From the NCBI GenBank assembly GCA_001602955.1, contig LVAC01000018.1, positions 1 to 64,000 on the forward strand: a stretch of DNA of 64,000 nt, given 5' to 3'. A model generated the notes under the pieces. The model ran no database searches. It was not told where the DNA came from and worked only from the letters and a program-made list of their open reading frames with translations. The translations under genes were made by a program, and so were the position numbers. Below, one piece after another: positions 52,550 to 60,502 of this stretch (position 1 is its first letter; each line of letters starts with the position of its first letter). Source of the stretch: Sulfurospirillum sp001602955. Its GTDB lineage: Bacteria; Campylobacterota; Campylobacteria; Campylobacterales; Sulfurospirillaceae.

Positions 52550-53375
52550 CCCACTCCTTTAAAACAGGGTATTCCTGCTTTTGAAGATATGCAAACATAT
52601 CGTCTTGATTGCTTGCCACTTTAATAGCGATGAAAGGCACTTCCATAAAAAGCACCTCATGCACCATCACACTTGGTGTCACAATGGCAAGGCGGCTTTG
52701 ATGAAGCAGTTTAGCGACTTCATTGGAGTTTACATGTAACGCAATGTTGGGCTTATCTGTGACGTAGGTTTGAAGCTCGCTTAGATGCGCGTTTGCGCTA
52801 GTCGTGAGAACGCTTACATGTAAAGATTTGGGAAGAATTTTTAAAATGTCGAGAGTGATGTTAGACGCATCCGTTCCACCCATGGCAACCAAAACATCGT
52901 AGATTTTTTCACGTGTCTGTTTTTTTTCATCTTTAAATTCATCGCGAATGAGCGTGTATAAAATCCCACAGCGAAGCTCGCACCGTGGCGGTACTAAACC
53001 TTTGTAGCGCTTTTTGTCGGCTGAAATATTGTGGTTGAGTAAGATGTCACAGTGGTGCGCTTGGTAGGTGTCATCGAAGCTTAGGATTTTCACCCCTGTA
53101 GCCTTTTTGACTTTTTGTTCAAACGGCGCATCAATGCCGTAGTGGTCGATGACCAAAAGGTTTACATGTAAAGATTTGATAAGGGCTATAAGTTCGTCTG
53201 CATCGTTTGAGTTTAAAATTTTGACTTCGTAAGGAATCGAGGTGATGATGTTGCCCTCTAGATTTTGGCAGGCAAAAATGACTTCACCCTCAAAACTTTT
53301 GGCAAGCACCAAATCACGCATGATATGCCCAAGCCCAATAGTGCTTGAGCTGTCACTTCGAATCAAGGTTCTCAT
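52512..53375 (-). CDS. pseG: PseG, UDP-2,4-diacetamido-2,4,6-trideoxy-altropyranose hydrolase
   Basis: 287 residues. Starts MRTLIRSDSSSTIGLGHIMRDL with the GxGHxxR loop, then LVIDHYGIDAPFEQ (catalytic-type His/Asp) and VLVAMGGTDASNITL. PseG removes UDP before PseI acts. The ATG at 53375 overlaps the pseF stop as ATGA. It holds three exact TTACATGTAA copies (52730, 52814, 53162), each reading LHV(N/S). Confidence 0.93.
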   Translation of the reverse strand: MRTLIRSDSSSTIGLGHIMRDLVLAKSFEGEVIFACQNLEGNIITSIPYEVKILNSNDADELIALIKSLHVNLLVIDHYGIDAPFEQKVKKATGVKILSFDDTYQAHHCDILLNHNISADKKRYKGLVPPRCELRCGILYTLIRDEFKDEKKQTREKIYDVLVAMGGTDASNITLDILKILPKSLHVSVLTTSANAHLSELQTYVTDKPNIALHVNSNEVAKLLHQSRLAIVTPSVMVHEVLFMEVPFIAIKVASNQDDMFAYLQKQEYPVLKEWDASLFMQLYNAQ

Positions 53376-54061
53376 GCGAGATTCAGTGCTCTCATCATAA
53401 ATTCTGCGCGCGTCCAATCTTCAGGCGTGTCGATGTCTTGCACCAAATGGCGCGGTAACAAAACAGCGGTAGAGTAAGGTGCAAAGATGATTTTACCTTC
53501 CAGCCATGCCTGAGGTGTTCCCCAGTAAAACTGTCCCGCATCGTGGTATGCTTCTTCCAAATCTTGACTTCTCGTGTTAAAGTGTTCAGGCGAGAACATC
53601 TCAACACGGTCATCGTTGGTAAGGCGAATGGCACGCTGGATCGGGAAAGGAAAACTGGTGGCACTAAAGCAATACGCGGCTTTACATGTAAGCAGTTTTT
53701 GGTACGCTTCTTGGATGTAGTTTGGTTGCACAAAAGGGGCGGTGGCATAGATACAACAGACCGCTTCCACCTCGCTGATGTCGTGTACTGAAGCGCTAAT
53801 CGCATGGGCGATAACGGGAATGGTTGCCGTGTGGTCATCACTCAGCTCTTTGGGGCGCATAAAAGGAACGTCGGCGCCCAATGTTCGTGCCAATGCGGCA
53901 ATCTCTTCATCGTCAGTGCTCACAACAATTTTATCAAAACAGCCACTTTTTTGGGCGGCTTCAATGCTATAGGCAATCATCGGTTTACCACAAAATGCTT
54001 TGATATTTTTACGAGGTATGCGTTTACTACCGCCTCGTGCTGGAATGATGGCAAGTCTCAT
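53372..54061 (-). CDS. pseF: PseF, pseudaminic acid cytidylyltransferase
   Basis: 229 residues. MRLAIIPARGGSKRIPRKNI is the CMP-sialic-acid synthetase opening; CCIYATAPFVQP and GQFYWGTPQAWL and DIDTPEDWTRAEFM are typical. It makes CMP-pseudaminic acid, the donor used by Maf. The ATG at 54061 overlaps the pseC stop. Confidence 0.94.
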   Translation of the reverse strand: MRLAIIPARGGSKRIPRKNIKAFCGKPMIAYSIEAAQKSGCFDKIVVSTDDEEIAALARTLGADVPFMRPKELSDDHTATIPVIAHAISASVHDISEVEAVCCIYATAPFVQPNYIQEAYQKLLTCKAAYCFSATSFPFPIQRAIRLTNDDRVEMFSPEHFNTRSQDLEEAYHDAGQFYWGTPQAWLEGKIIFAPYSTAVLLPRHLVQDIDTPEDWTRAEFMMRALNLA

Positions 54062-55179
54062 AGGTGGCATCCTTTGATGGAAGCTAGCACTTCAAGCAAG
54101 GTATCGGCGACCATCTTCGCGTCATCCATACTCATACCTTGATGGCAAGGAATGGAGAGTTCCGCGCGGTAAAAATCTTCGGTGGTCTCTAAACGTTGCT
54201 CGCCAAAATGCTCTTGGTAGTAGCTAAATTGATAGACGGGTTTGTAGTGCACTTGCACACCTAAACCCTTTACATGTAACGCTTTGAAAATGTCTTCTTT
54301 GGAACACCACAGCGAGCGATCGAGCAAAATAGGGTAGAGGTGGTAGGTGCTTCGTTTGGCCTGATCGATGGCAATCGTCGTAAAAAAAGGATTGTTTAAA
54401 AAACGTTCGTCGTAATAATGCGCGATCTCGTTGCGTTTGGCGATGAAACTCTCCAAGCGTTTAAGCTGTGAAAGCCCAAGAGCACACGCAACATCGCTTA
54501 GGCGGTAGTTTTCACCCAGCATCACCATATCCGAATTCCACAGCTCTTTTTTGACAATGCCGTGACTTCTAAGCAGTTTAGCTTGCTCGTAAAATGCGGT
54601 ATTGTTTGTGGCAATCGCTCCGCCTTCAAAGGTGGTGATGGGTTTAATCGCATGAAAACTAAAGATGGTCATATCTGCCACATTTCCCACTTTTTGCCCA
54701 TTGATTTCACTGCCTAGTGCATGGCTGGCATCTTCGATAAGAAAGAGTTTATGTTTGTCACACAGTGCTTTGATGGTGTCGATAGGCAGTGGATTTCCGC
54801 CAAAATCCACAGGCGCTATGACTCTGGTTCGAGGAGTGATTAACGCCTCTAGTTTGCGCTCATCTATATTTCCATCGTAACGGATGTCGCAAAATACAGG
54901 GGTTGCGCCGCATTGGATGGCAGTGTTAGAAGTGGCGGAAAAAGTCAGTGGTGTGGTGATGACTTCATCACCCGCTTGAAGATTGATGATCTGATACGCA
55001 ACATGCAACGCCGACGTGGCAGAGTTCATCACACACACATGCTTGACTCCAATATAGCGTGCGAGTGCCTCTTCAAAGTCACTCACTTTTTTCCCACCCG
55101 TTAAAAAATCGCCTTTGAGTGTTTCAACAACCGCGTCTATATCGCTCTGGTCGATACTTTGTCTGCTGTAAGGAATCAT
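54058..55179 (-). CDS. pseC: PseC, UDP-4-amino-4,6-dideoxy-AltNAc aminotransferase
   Basis: 373 residues. PLP lysine is Lys179 in FSFHAIKPITTFEGG; IEDASHALGS and NSATSALHVAYQIINL are typical. PseC aminates the 4-keto sugar from PseB. The ATG at 55179 (MIPYSRQSID) overlaps the pseB stop as ATGA. A TTACATGTAA copy at 54270 reads LHVK. Confidence 0.95.
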   Translation of the reverse strand: MIPYSRQSIDQSDIDAVVETLKGDFLTGGKKVSDFEEALARYIGVKHVCVMNSATSALHVAYQIINLQAGDEVITTPLTFSATSNTAIQCGATPVFCDIRYDGNIDERKLEALITPRTRVIAPVDFGGNPLPIDTIKALCDKHKLFLIEDASHALGSEINGQKVGNVADMTIFSFHAIKPITTFEGGAIATNNTAFYEQAKLLRSHGIVKKELWNSDMVMLGENYRLSDVACALGLSQLKRLESFIAKRNEIAHYYDERFLNNPFFTTIAIDQAKRSTYHLYPILLDRSLWCSKEDIFKALHVKGLGVQVHYKPVYQFSYYQEHFGEQRLETTEDFYRAELSIPCHQGMSMDDAKMVADTLLEVLASIKGCHL

Positions 55180-56165
55180 GCGTTTATCATCTCCATTAAG
55201 CCTTTGGCGTCTAGCCACTGGGTATTGGTCTCTGAGCTGTACTCAAAACCGTATTTCACAGGTGTTCCACTCTCTTTAATCGCGTTACATGTAAAGTCGT
55301 TGCGTTGCGTAAAAATAATGCTAGGCTGAATGACATAATGGTCGTGAAACTCCAGTGTCAAGTGGCTGTCATCTTTGGGAACCATCACTTCGTGCATCTT
55401 TTCACCGGGGCGAATGCCGATGATCTTCACGCCCAACTGCGGTGCCATACTTTTGGCAAGATCGACCATCTTCATCGAAGGAATTTTAGGAATAAATATT
55501 TCACCACCTTGCATGCGCTCAAAGTTTTTAAGCACGAAATTAACTCCTTGCTCAAGCGTAATCCAAAAGCGTGTCATCTCTGCTTCGGTGATGGGAAGTT
55601 CTTTAACGCCCTCCGCGATCAATTTTTTAAACAGAGGCACAACGGAGCCACGGCTTCCTACAACATTGCCATAACGCACAACGGCAAACTGCGTTCTTCT
55701 CGCACCTCTGATGTTGTTTGCGGCGATGAAGAGTTTATCGCTCGCAAGTTTGGTCGCACCATAAAGGTTGATAGGATTGGCGGCTTTGTCGGTGGAGAGT
55801 GCTATGACTTTTTGCACACCGCATTCAAGTGCAGCGTCGATGACGTTTTGCGCTCCGTAAATGTTGGTTTTGATGCATTCCATCGGGTTGTATTCGGCAA
55901 TAGGAACATGCTTAAGTGCTGCGGCGTGAATCACATAATGTACGCCGTACATCGCATTTTTCAAACGATCGACATCGCGCACATCGCCGATGAAAAAGCG
56001 CATGCAGGAGTCGGTAAATTGCTGTGCCATCTCGTACTGTTTGAGCTCATCTCTAGAGTAGATAATGATTTTATTGGGTTTGTAATTTTTTAAAAGAATC
56101 TCGGTATATTTTTTGCCAAAACTGCCTGTTCCGCCCGTGATAAGAATATTTTTTCCGTTAAACAC
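55176..56165 (-). CDS. pseB: PseB, UDP-GlcNAc 4,6-dehydratase (inverting)
   Basis: 329 residues. NAD loop ILITGGTGSFGKKYTEILL; HAAALKHVPIAEYNP near 85; ALSTDKAANPINLYGATKL with the Asp-Lys and Tyr-x-x-x-Lys catalytic groups. PseB starts pseudaminic acid synthesis from UDP-GlcNAc. It is the first gene of the operon that runs to maf at 43397. Its promoter should lie in 56166-56289 but I see no clear box on the minus strand. Confidence 0.95.
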   Translation of the reverse strand: MFNGKNILITGGTGSFGKKYTEILLKNYKPNKIIIYSRDELKQYEMAQQFTDSCMRFFIGDVRDVDRLKNAMYGVHYVIHAAALKHVPIAEYNPMECIKTNIYGAQNVIDAALECGVQKVIALSTDKAANPINLYGATKLASDKLFIAANNIRGARRTQFAVVRYGNVVGSRGSVVPLFKKLIAEGVKELPITEAEMTRFWITLEQGVNFVLKNFERMQGGEIFIPKIPSMKMVDLAKSMAPQLGVKIIGIRPGEKMHEVMVPKDDSHLTLEFHDHYVIQPSIIFTQRNDFTCNAIKESGTPVKYGFEYSSETNTQWLDAKGLMEMINA

Positions 56166-56234
56166 GATCAGCCTTTCTCGAAAGAATTCAATGTATTAAA
56201 ATTTTAAAAAGCAATTTTGATTCCGCTTCGTCAT

Positions 56235-56264
56235 TTGACAAGCGTATCTTTGGAGTAGTATAAT
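56235..56264 (+). promoter_or_regulatory. sigma-70 promoter of the FlaC-like gene
   Basis: TTGACA (56235-56240), 18 bases, TATAAT (56259-56264), both perfect. The start codon is 29 bases downstream. No sigma-28 box is seen here, unlike the main flagellin. Confidence 0.8.
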
Positions 56265-56292
56265 AAAGAGATCTTTACAAAAGGAGCCTGTG

Positions 56293-57012
56293 ATGACCAT
56301 TTCAAGCAGTTCCAATAACCAAATTTTAAACCTCATTTCTCAAAATAAAAACTCTGCCGACACGACCTTGGAAAAACTTGCGGCAACACGCGAATTAACG
56401 GGAGCCGATAGTGCAAGCCTGATCTTTTCCGATGCGCTCGCTTCACAGATTTCGTCTATCAGTCAAAATGTCCAAAATGCCAACGAAACGGTTAGTATGT
56501 ACCAAATCGCAGATAGCTCTTTACAAGCGATCGGTGCGGGGACGGAGCGACTGAACGATCTTTCCGTACGCTATAACAGTGCTTCTTTAAACAGCAATCA
56601 AAAAGCGATGCTTCAAGAAGAGTTCGACGCGATCAACCAATCGATGCAAGACATCGCGAACCAAACGACGTATAACGGCATTAGCTTACTTTCGCAAAGC
56701 TACGGGCTCGACGTCTCGGGATTAAGCACGTTAAGCATCGACGATCAGCAAGGCATTAGCGATTTTTCACAAAGTATTGCTTCGCTTTCCGCAACGGCAA
56801 GTTCGCGTATTAACGGTGCGGCTAGCGATATTACCAACGCGTTAACGACGATTACGAATTTGAGCAGTGCCGATTCTCAAATTTCACAAACACCTTTAGA
56901 TCAAAAGATCGCACAAATGAACAGCGACGAGATCAAACTGACAAGCTCCGTTTTGTCTCAGATTCACCAAAACAGTATGATGCAACAAAGCATTTCGGCA
57001 CTGTTGGTCTAA
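56293..57012 (+). CDS. FlaC-like short flagellin homologue
   Basis: 239 residues, close to the 249 of Campylobacter FlaC. It keeps only D0/D1 parts: LEKLAATRELTGADSASLIFSDAL near 29, NETVSMYQIADSSLQAIGAG near 68, and a helical C terminus ending QQSISALLV. The hypervariable centre is missing. FlaC is exported by the flagellar apparatus and affects host or surface interaction rather than building the filament. The ATG at 56293 has AAGGAG 6 bases upstream. Confidence 0.85.
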   Translation: MTISSSSNNQILNLISQNKNSADTTLEKLAATRELTGADSASLIFSDALASQISSISQNVQNANETVSMYQIADSSLQAIGAGTERLNDLSVRYNSASLNSNQKAMLQEEFDAINQSMQDIANQTTYNGISLLSQSYGLDVSGLSTLSIDDQQGISDFSQSIASLSATASSRINGAASDITNALTTITNLSSADSQISQTPLDQKIAQMNSDEIKLTSSVLSQIHQNSMMQQSISALLV

Positions 57013-57023
57013 ACTTTTTTTGA

Positions 57024-57614
57024 ATGCCCCGTATTAACAATCAAGCATTTTACGAAAAAGCCATCAAGCGGTACGGATGTACCGCGCGAGGCTTGAACTG
57101 GAACTCCAAATACTCCCAATACCTTCGATTTGAGATGATTCACGATCTTTTGGGCGATGCGTTGGCATCGTCAAAAATCGTCGATGCCGGTTGCGGTTTC
57201 GGGGATTTGTATTTTTTTCTGAAACAAAGAGGTTCGCTCCCGCGTTGTTACGTCGGGTACGATCTTGTGGACGAAGCCGTTTTCGTGGCACACAAACGCA
57301 CGAAGCAACGCATCGTCAAATGCGATATTTTAAACGACGTGCTCGAAGATGCCGACTTTTACATCGCCAGCGGTTCGATGAACATTTTAAACCGTTTCGA
57401 GACTTTTTTGTTTATTCGTCGTTGTTTTGAAGCTTCACGCAAAGGCTTCGTGTTCAATTTGCTCAAAGGCGAAGATAAAGAGGGGCATTTTAACTATTTT
57501 CTGCCGCACGAAATTGAAGCGTACGTGAACGAATTCGCTTACGACGTGAAAATTAAGGACGATTATATGGAGGGAGATTTTACGGTGTTACTTTTAAAAG
57601 AGGCGGCGGAATGA
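57024..57614 (+). CDS. class I SAM-dependent methyltransferase
   Basis: 196 residues. SAM loop KIVDAGCGFGDLYFFLKQRG near 52, then YVGYDLVDEAVFVAH and IVKCDILNDVLEDADFYIASGSMNIL (shown across two parts). Substrate unknown. It starts 11 bases after the FlaC-like gene and overlaps the hydrolase by 4 bases, so the three may be cotranscribed. It resembles the methyltransferase at 46087 in layout. Confidence 0.85.
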   Translation: MPRINNQAFYEKAIKRYGCTARGLNWNSKYSQYLRFEMIHDLLGDALASSKIVDAGCGFGDLYFFLKQRGSLPRCYVGYDLVDEAVFVAHKRTKQRIVKCDILNDVLEDADFYIASGSMNILNRFETFLFIRRCFEASRKGFVFNLLKGEDKEGHFNYFLPHEIEAYVNEFAYDVKIKDDYMEGDFTVLLLKEAAE

Positions 57615-58390
57615 TCTTACGTATGCTCGCAGGCGTAGCGGCATTGTATGTGCTTGCCATAGGCTATATATATTTGACGCAAGACGATCGGATTTTTCCG
57701 ATCAAGCATGTCCTCAAAGAAGCACCGCCGATGAACGATGCGATCAGCTCTTTGAGCTTACATGTCGCAGACGGTGCGGTTTTGGAAGGAGTGTTGAAAA
57801 AAGACGAAGAACCGAATGCGCCGTTGATTCTCTATTTTGGAGGAAACGGCGACGACGCGACGCATTTTGCCGTGCAATCGCCGCAAGGCTACGATATGAT
57901 CGCGTTTAACTATCGCGGTTACGTCGGAAGCACGGGCAAGCCTTCCGAAGAAGCCTTGTTTCACGATGCCATGAAAATTTACGATCACTACGCCAAGGGG
58001 CGTAAAGTGTTTGTGATCGGGCGGAGTTTAGGAACGTGCGTCGCAACGTTTTTAGCAAGCAAACGCGTTGTCGACGGGTTAATTTTGATCACGCCGTACG
58101 ATTCGATTCTCTCTTTAGCTCAACGCAAATACCCGCTTTTTCCGGTTGCCGTGTTGTTGAATCATCCTTTCGAGACGACGCGCTATATGCCTTTCGTGAG
58201 CGCGCCTATCGGCATTATCGAAGTGGAAAACGATGGGATGATTCCGCGTTACCATTTGGAAAAACTGCTAGAAGCAATGCCTTGCGAGCCTATGCATGTC
58301 GTATTGGCTCAAACGACGCATCAAAAGGTCTTAGACGACCCGAATTTTACCCCGCAATTACAAATTTTATTAGGAAAAATGGATGAATAA
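57611..58390 (+). CDS. alpha/beta hydrolase with N-terminal membrane anchor
   Basis: 259 residues. One transmembrane helix near 4-22 (ILRMLAGVAALYVLAIGYI), then an alpha/beta hydrolase core with LILYFGGNGDD (oxyanion part), FNYRGYVGSTGKP, the nucleophile in VIGRSLGTCVATFL, and a late Asp and His (DGMIPRYH; QTTHQKVL). BEM46/FrsA-like family. Substrate unknown. Overlaps the genes on each side by 4 and 8 bases. Confidence 0.85.
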   Translation: MILRMLAGVAALYVLAIGYIYLTQDDRIFPIKHVLKEAPPMNDAISSLSLHVADGAVLEGVLKKDEEPNAPLILYFGGNGDDATHFAVQSPQGYDMIAFNYRGYVGSTGKPSEEALFHDAMKIYDHYAKGRKVFVIGRSLGTCVATFLASKRVVDGLILITPYDSILSLAQRKYPLFPVAVLLNHPFETTRYMPFVSAPIGIIEVENDGMIPRYHLEKLLEAMPCEPMHVVLAQTTHQKVLDDPNFTPQLQILLGKMDE

Positions 58391-59555
58391 AGTATACGTA
58401 AAACACTCCATCGTCCCCAAACTCAGACGCTTTACGCCTTGGGTCTATGCCAATGAAATCGACTCCAACCCGGAAGAGTTTCAAAGCGGTGAAGTGGTAG
58501 CACTTTTCTCGAAAAAAGACGGCTTTTTAGGAACGGCGTATGTTAACCCAAAGTGTGCCATTTTCGCACGCGTTTTGAGCTTTGGTAAAGAAGAGATCGG
58601 CAAAAAGTTTTTTCATAACCGCATCAAAAGAGCTATTGCCAAACGCGAAGCGCTTTTACATGTAAACAACGCGGTTCGCCTCATTCACTCTGAAGCGGAC
58701 TTTTTACCAGGGCTTATCGTCGATCAATATGGCGACGCACTCTCTGTTCAGATCAACACCGCGGGTATGGAAGCATTTCGTGAGCTGATCATCAGCACCC
58801 TTAAACACTTGATGAACCCCTCGTGGATCGTTGAAAAATCTGACGTACATTCGCGTGAAATCGAAGGCTTGGAGAGCAAAAACGGCACGCTGTTTGGTAC
58901 ACCGATAAAGCAGTTTACTCTTCTCGAAAATGGTTTGAACTTTTTAGTCGACATCGAAGATGCGCAAAAGACAGGCTTTTACCTTGATCAGCGCAAAAAC
59001 AGAGCCATCTGCGCTAGCTACATCAAAGAGCATGACACCGTGCTTGACCTCTGCTGTAACGCGGGTGGTTTTGGCATCTACGCTCTCTCAAAGGGCGCAA
59101 AAAATGCCGTGTTTGTCGACATCTCCGAATCAGCCATAGCGCAAACCAAAGCCAATTTAGAAGCCAACGCGATGGAGCATTTTGAAGCCTATGCCGCCGA
59201 TGCGTTTACCTTTATGAAAGAGAAAAAGTACAAAAATAGCTTCGATCTGATCGTACTAGACCCGCCATCGTTTGCCAAAACCAAAGAACAAGCCAATGGC
59301 GCTAAACGAGGTTTTAAACACCTTTTGATGGAAAGCACCAAAGCAGTGAAAGATAGCGGCTTAATCGCACTCTTCTCCTGCTCTTTTCACGTCGGCAAAA
59401 AAGAGCTCTTAGAGATCGCGATGGAAGTCTCCCACGATCTGAAAGTACAATACATCCTTCTAGAGCAAATGCAACAAGACTCAGACCACCCGTGTTTGAT
59501 TAACGCAAGTGCGTCGTTTTATCTGAATGGGTTATTGCTCCGGGTTGAGAAGTAA
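58383..59555 (+). CDS. RlmI-like 23S rRNA (cytosine-5) methyltransferase
   Basis: 390 residues. PUA domain at about 1-70 (VPKLRRFTPWVYANEID), a middle domain (LIHSEADFLPGLIVDQYGD), and a SAM-dependent methyltransferase with VLDLCCNAGGFGIYALSKGA near 222 and DLIVLDPPSFAKTKEQ near 295. E. coli RlmI methylates C1962 of 23S rRNA; the same site here is inferred. Codon use is CpG-poor, unlike the gene before it. A TTACATGTAA copy at 58656 reads LHVN. Confidence 0.9.
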   Translation: MNKVYVKHSIVPKLRRFTPWVYANEIDSNPEEFQSGEVVALFSKKDGFLGTAYVNPKCAIFARVLSFGKEEIGKKFFHNRIKRAIAKREALLHVNNAVRLIHSEADFLPGLIVDQYGDALSVQINTAGMEAFRELIISTLKHLMNPSWIVEKSDVHSREIEGLESKNGTLFGTPIKQFTLLENGLNFLVDIEDAQKTGFYLDQRKNRAICASYIKEHDTVLDLCCNAGGFGIYALSKGAKNAVFVDISESAIAQTKANLEANAMEHFEAYAADAFTFMKEKKYKNSFDLIVLDPPSFAKTKEQANGAKRGFKHLLMESTKAVKDSGLIALFSCSFHVGKKELLEIAMEVSHDLKVQYILLEQMQQDSDHPCLINASASFYLNGLLLRVEK

Positions 59556-59580
59556 GAAGCTTTTACATGTAAAGCTTCTT
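59554..59580. terminator. terminator after the RlmI-like gene, built on the TTACATGTAA motif
   Basis: AAGAAGC (59554-59560) and GCTTCTT (59574-59580) flank TTTTACATGTAAA, so the arms and the palindrome make one long hairpin with one bulged T. The first two bases belong to the stop codon. Confidence 0.75.
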
Positions 59581-59647
59581 GATTTTAATAAAAATGCAAT
59601 TAGAGGTAATGTATGATGCCTCTTATCTTCATCAATAGGAATGGATA

Positions 59648-60376
59648 ATGACTGAGCCTGAAAAATGTGATATTTTGCAAAAAGCCAAAATCTGGTTTAA
59701 AGACTCAATTATCGAAAACCATATTAAAAATACTTTGAAGCTATCAAATATCAAAGAATTTAATGTTAATCCTTTTTTGTTGGCGTATTTATCCAATTTT
59801 TTAGAAGGTAATCACGACCCTATCAGTATTGCAAAAGCTTTAATTTATCCTAGGGTTCTTGGCACATCGATCAATACCTCTTTTGGAACCAATATTCAAA
59901 AATTTACAGCGACAGTGCTCTCCTCTTTTGGGAGTACGACTTCGGGAATTGATATAGAATTTATCGATATGATTGATGGTGAAAAGAAGTTTTGCCAACT
60001 TAAATCGGGACCTGATACTATCAATAAAGATGACGTTGAAACGATAGCAAAACATTTTACAGATGTCATTCATTTATCAAGAACCAATGGCGTTAAAATT
60101 GGATTTGACAATTTAATCGTTGGTGTTATTTATGGTGAAGCAACAGATTTAAGTGCTCATTACAAAAGAATCTCTAAACAATATTATTATCCTGTCATTA
60201 TCGGCAATGATTTTTGGCATCGCCTCACGGGCGATCCTGATTTTTACATAGATTTAATCAAAGCTATTGCTGAAGTGGCTACAGAAGCTGATTTTAAACA
60301 CGAACTTGATCAAGTGATTGAAACACTAGCAAAGTCTGAATACGTACAAACACTTTCTCATAATCTCAATTCATAA
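59648..60376 (+). CDS. type II restriction endonuclease, PmeII-like family
   Basis: 242 residues. The opening (AKIWFKDSIIENHIKNTLKL; FNVNPFLLAYLSNFLEGN) is that of the endonucleases grouped as PmeII-like. A PD-(D/E)XK core is visible: GIDIEFID then FCQLKSGPDTIN, with Asp and the QxK pair as metal site. The target sequence cannot be read. The gene is AT-rich and followed by its own terminator and then by the cognate methyltransferase in the same direction. Confidence 0.82.
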   Translation: MTEPEKCDILQKAKIWFKDSIIENHIKNTLKLSNIKEFNVNPFLLAYLSNFLEGNHDPISIAKALIYPRVLGTSINTSFGTNIQKFTATVLSSFGSTTSGIDIEFIDMIDGEKKFCQLKSGPDTINKDDVETIAKHFTDVIHLSRTNGVKIGFDNLIVGVIYGEATDLSAHYKRISKQYYYPVIIGNDFWHRLTGDPDFYIDLIKAIAEVATEADFKHELDQVIETLAKSEYVQTLSHNLNS

Positions 60377-60395
60377 AATAAATATTTCAAAATGC

Positions 60396-60423
60396 AATCT
60401 TTTTAGTATAAAAGATTTTTTTT
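60396..60423 (+). terminator. terminator between endonuclease and methyltransferase genes
   Basis: AATCTTTT (60396-60403) pairs with AAAAGATT (60410-60417) and runs into eight T. It separates the two genes' transcripts. Confidence 0.8.
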
Positions 60424-60460
60424 GATTATTCTTCGGTTAAGCAAAAAAATTAGCCTCTAT

Positions 60461-60491
60461 GCTATAATAACCATGTATAATGTTGTATAAG
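60461..60491 (+). promoter_or_regulatory. promoter and repeated TGTATAA site before the methyltransferase
   Basis: An extended -10, TGCTATAAT (TATAAT at 60463-60468), is followed by two direct copies of TGTATAA at 60475-60481 and 60484-60490. The repeats, 9 bases apart, lie over the likely transcription start and could be the operator for the HTH domain of the methyltransferase itself. Confidence 0.5.
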
Positions 60492-60502
60492 GTGGGTATT
60501 GA

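Noticed and set aside
55305..56093. Long open frame antisense to pseB
   Set aside because: pseB is certain, and the antisense product shows no domain.
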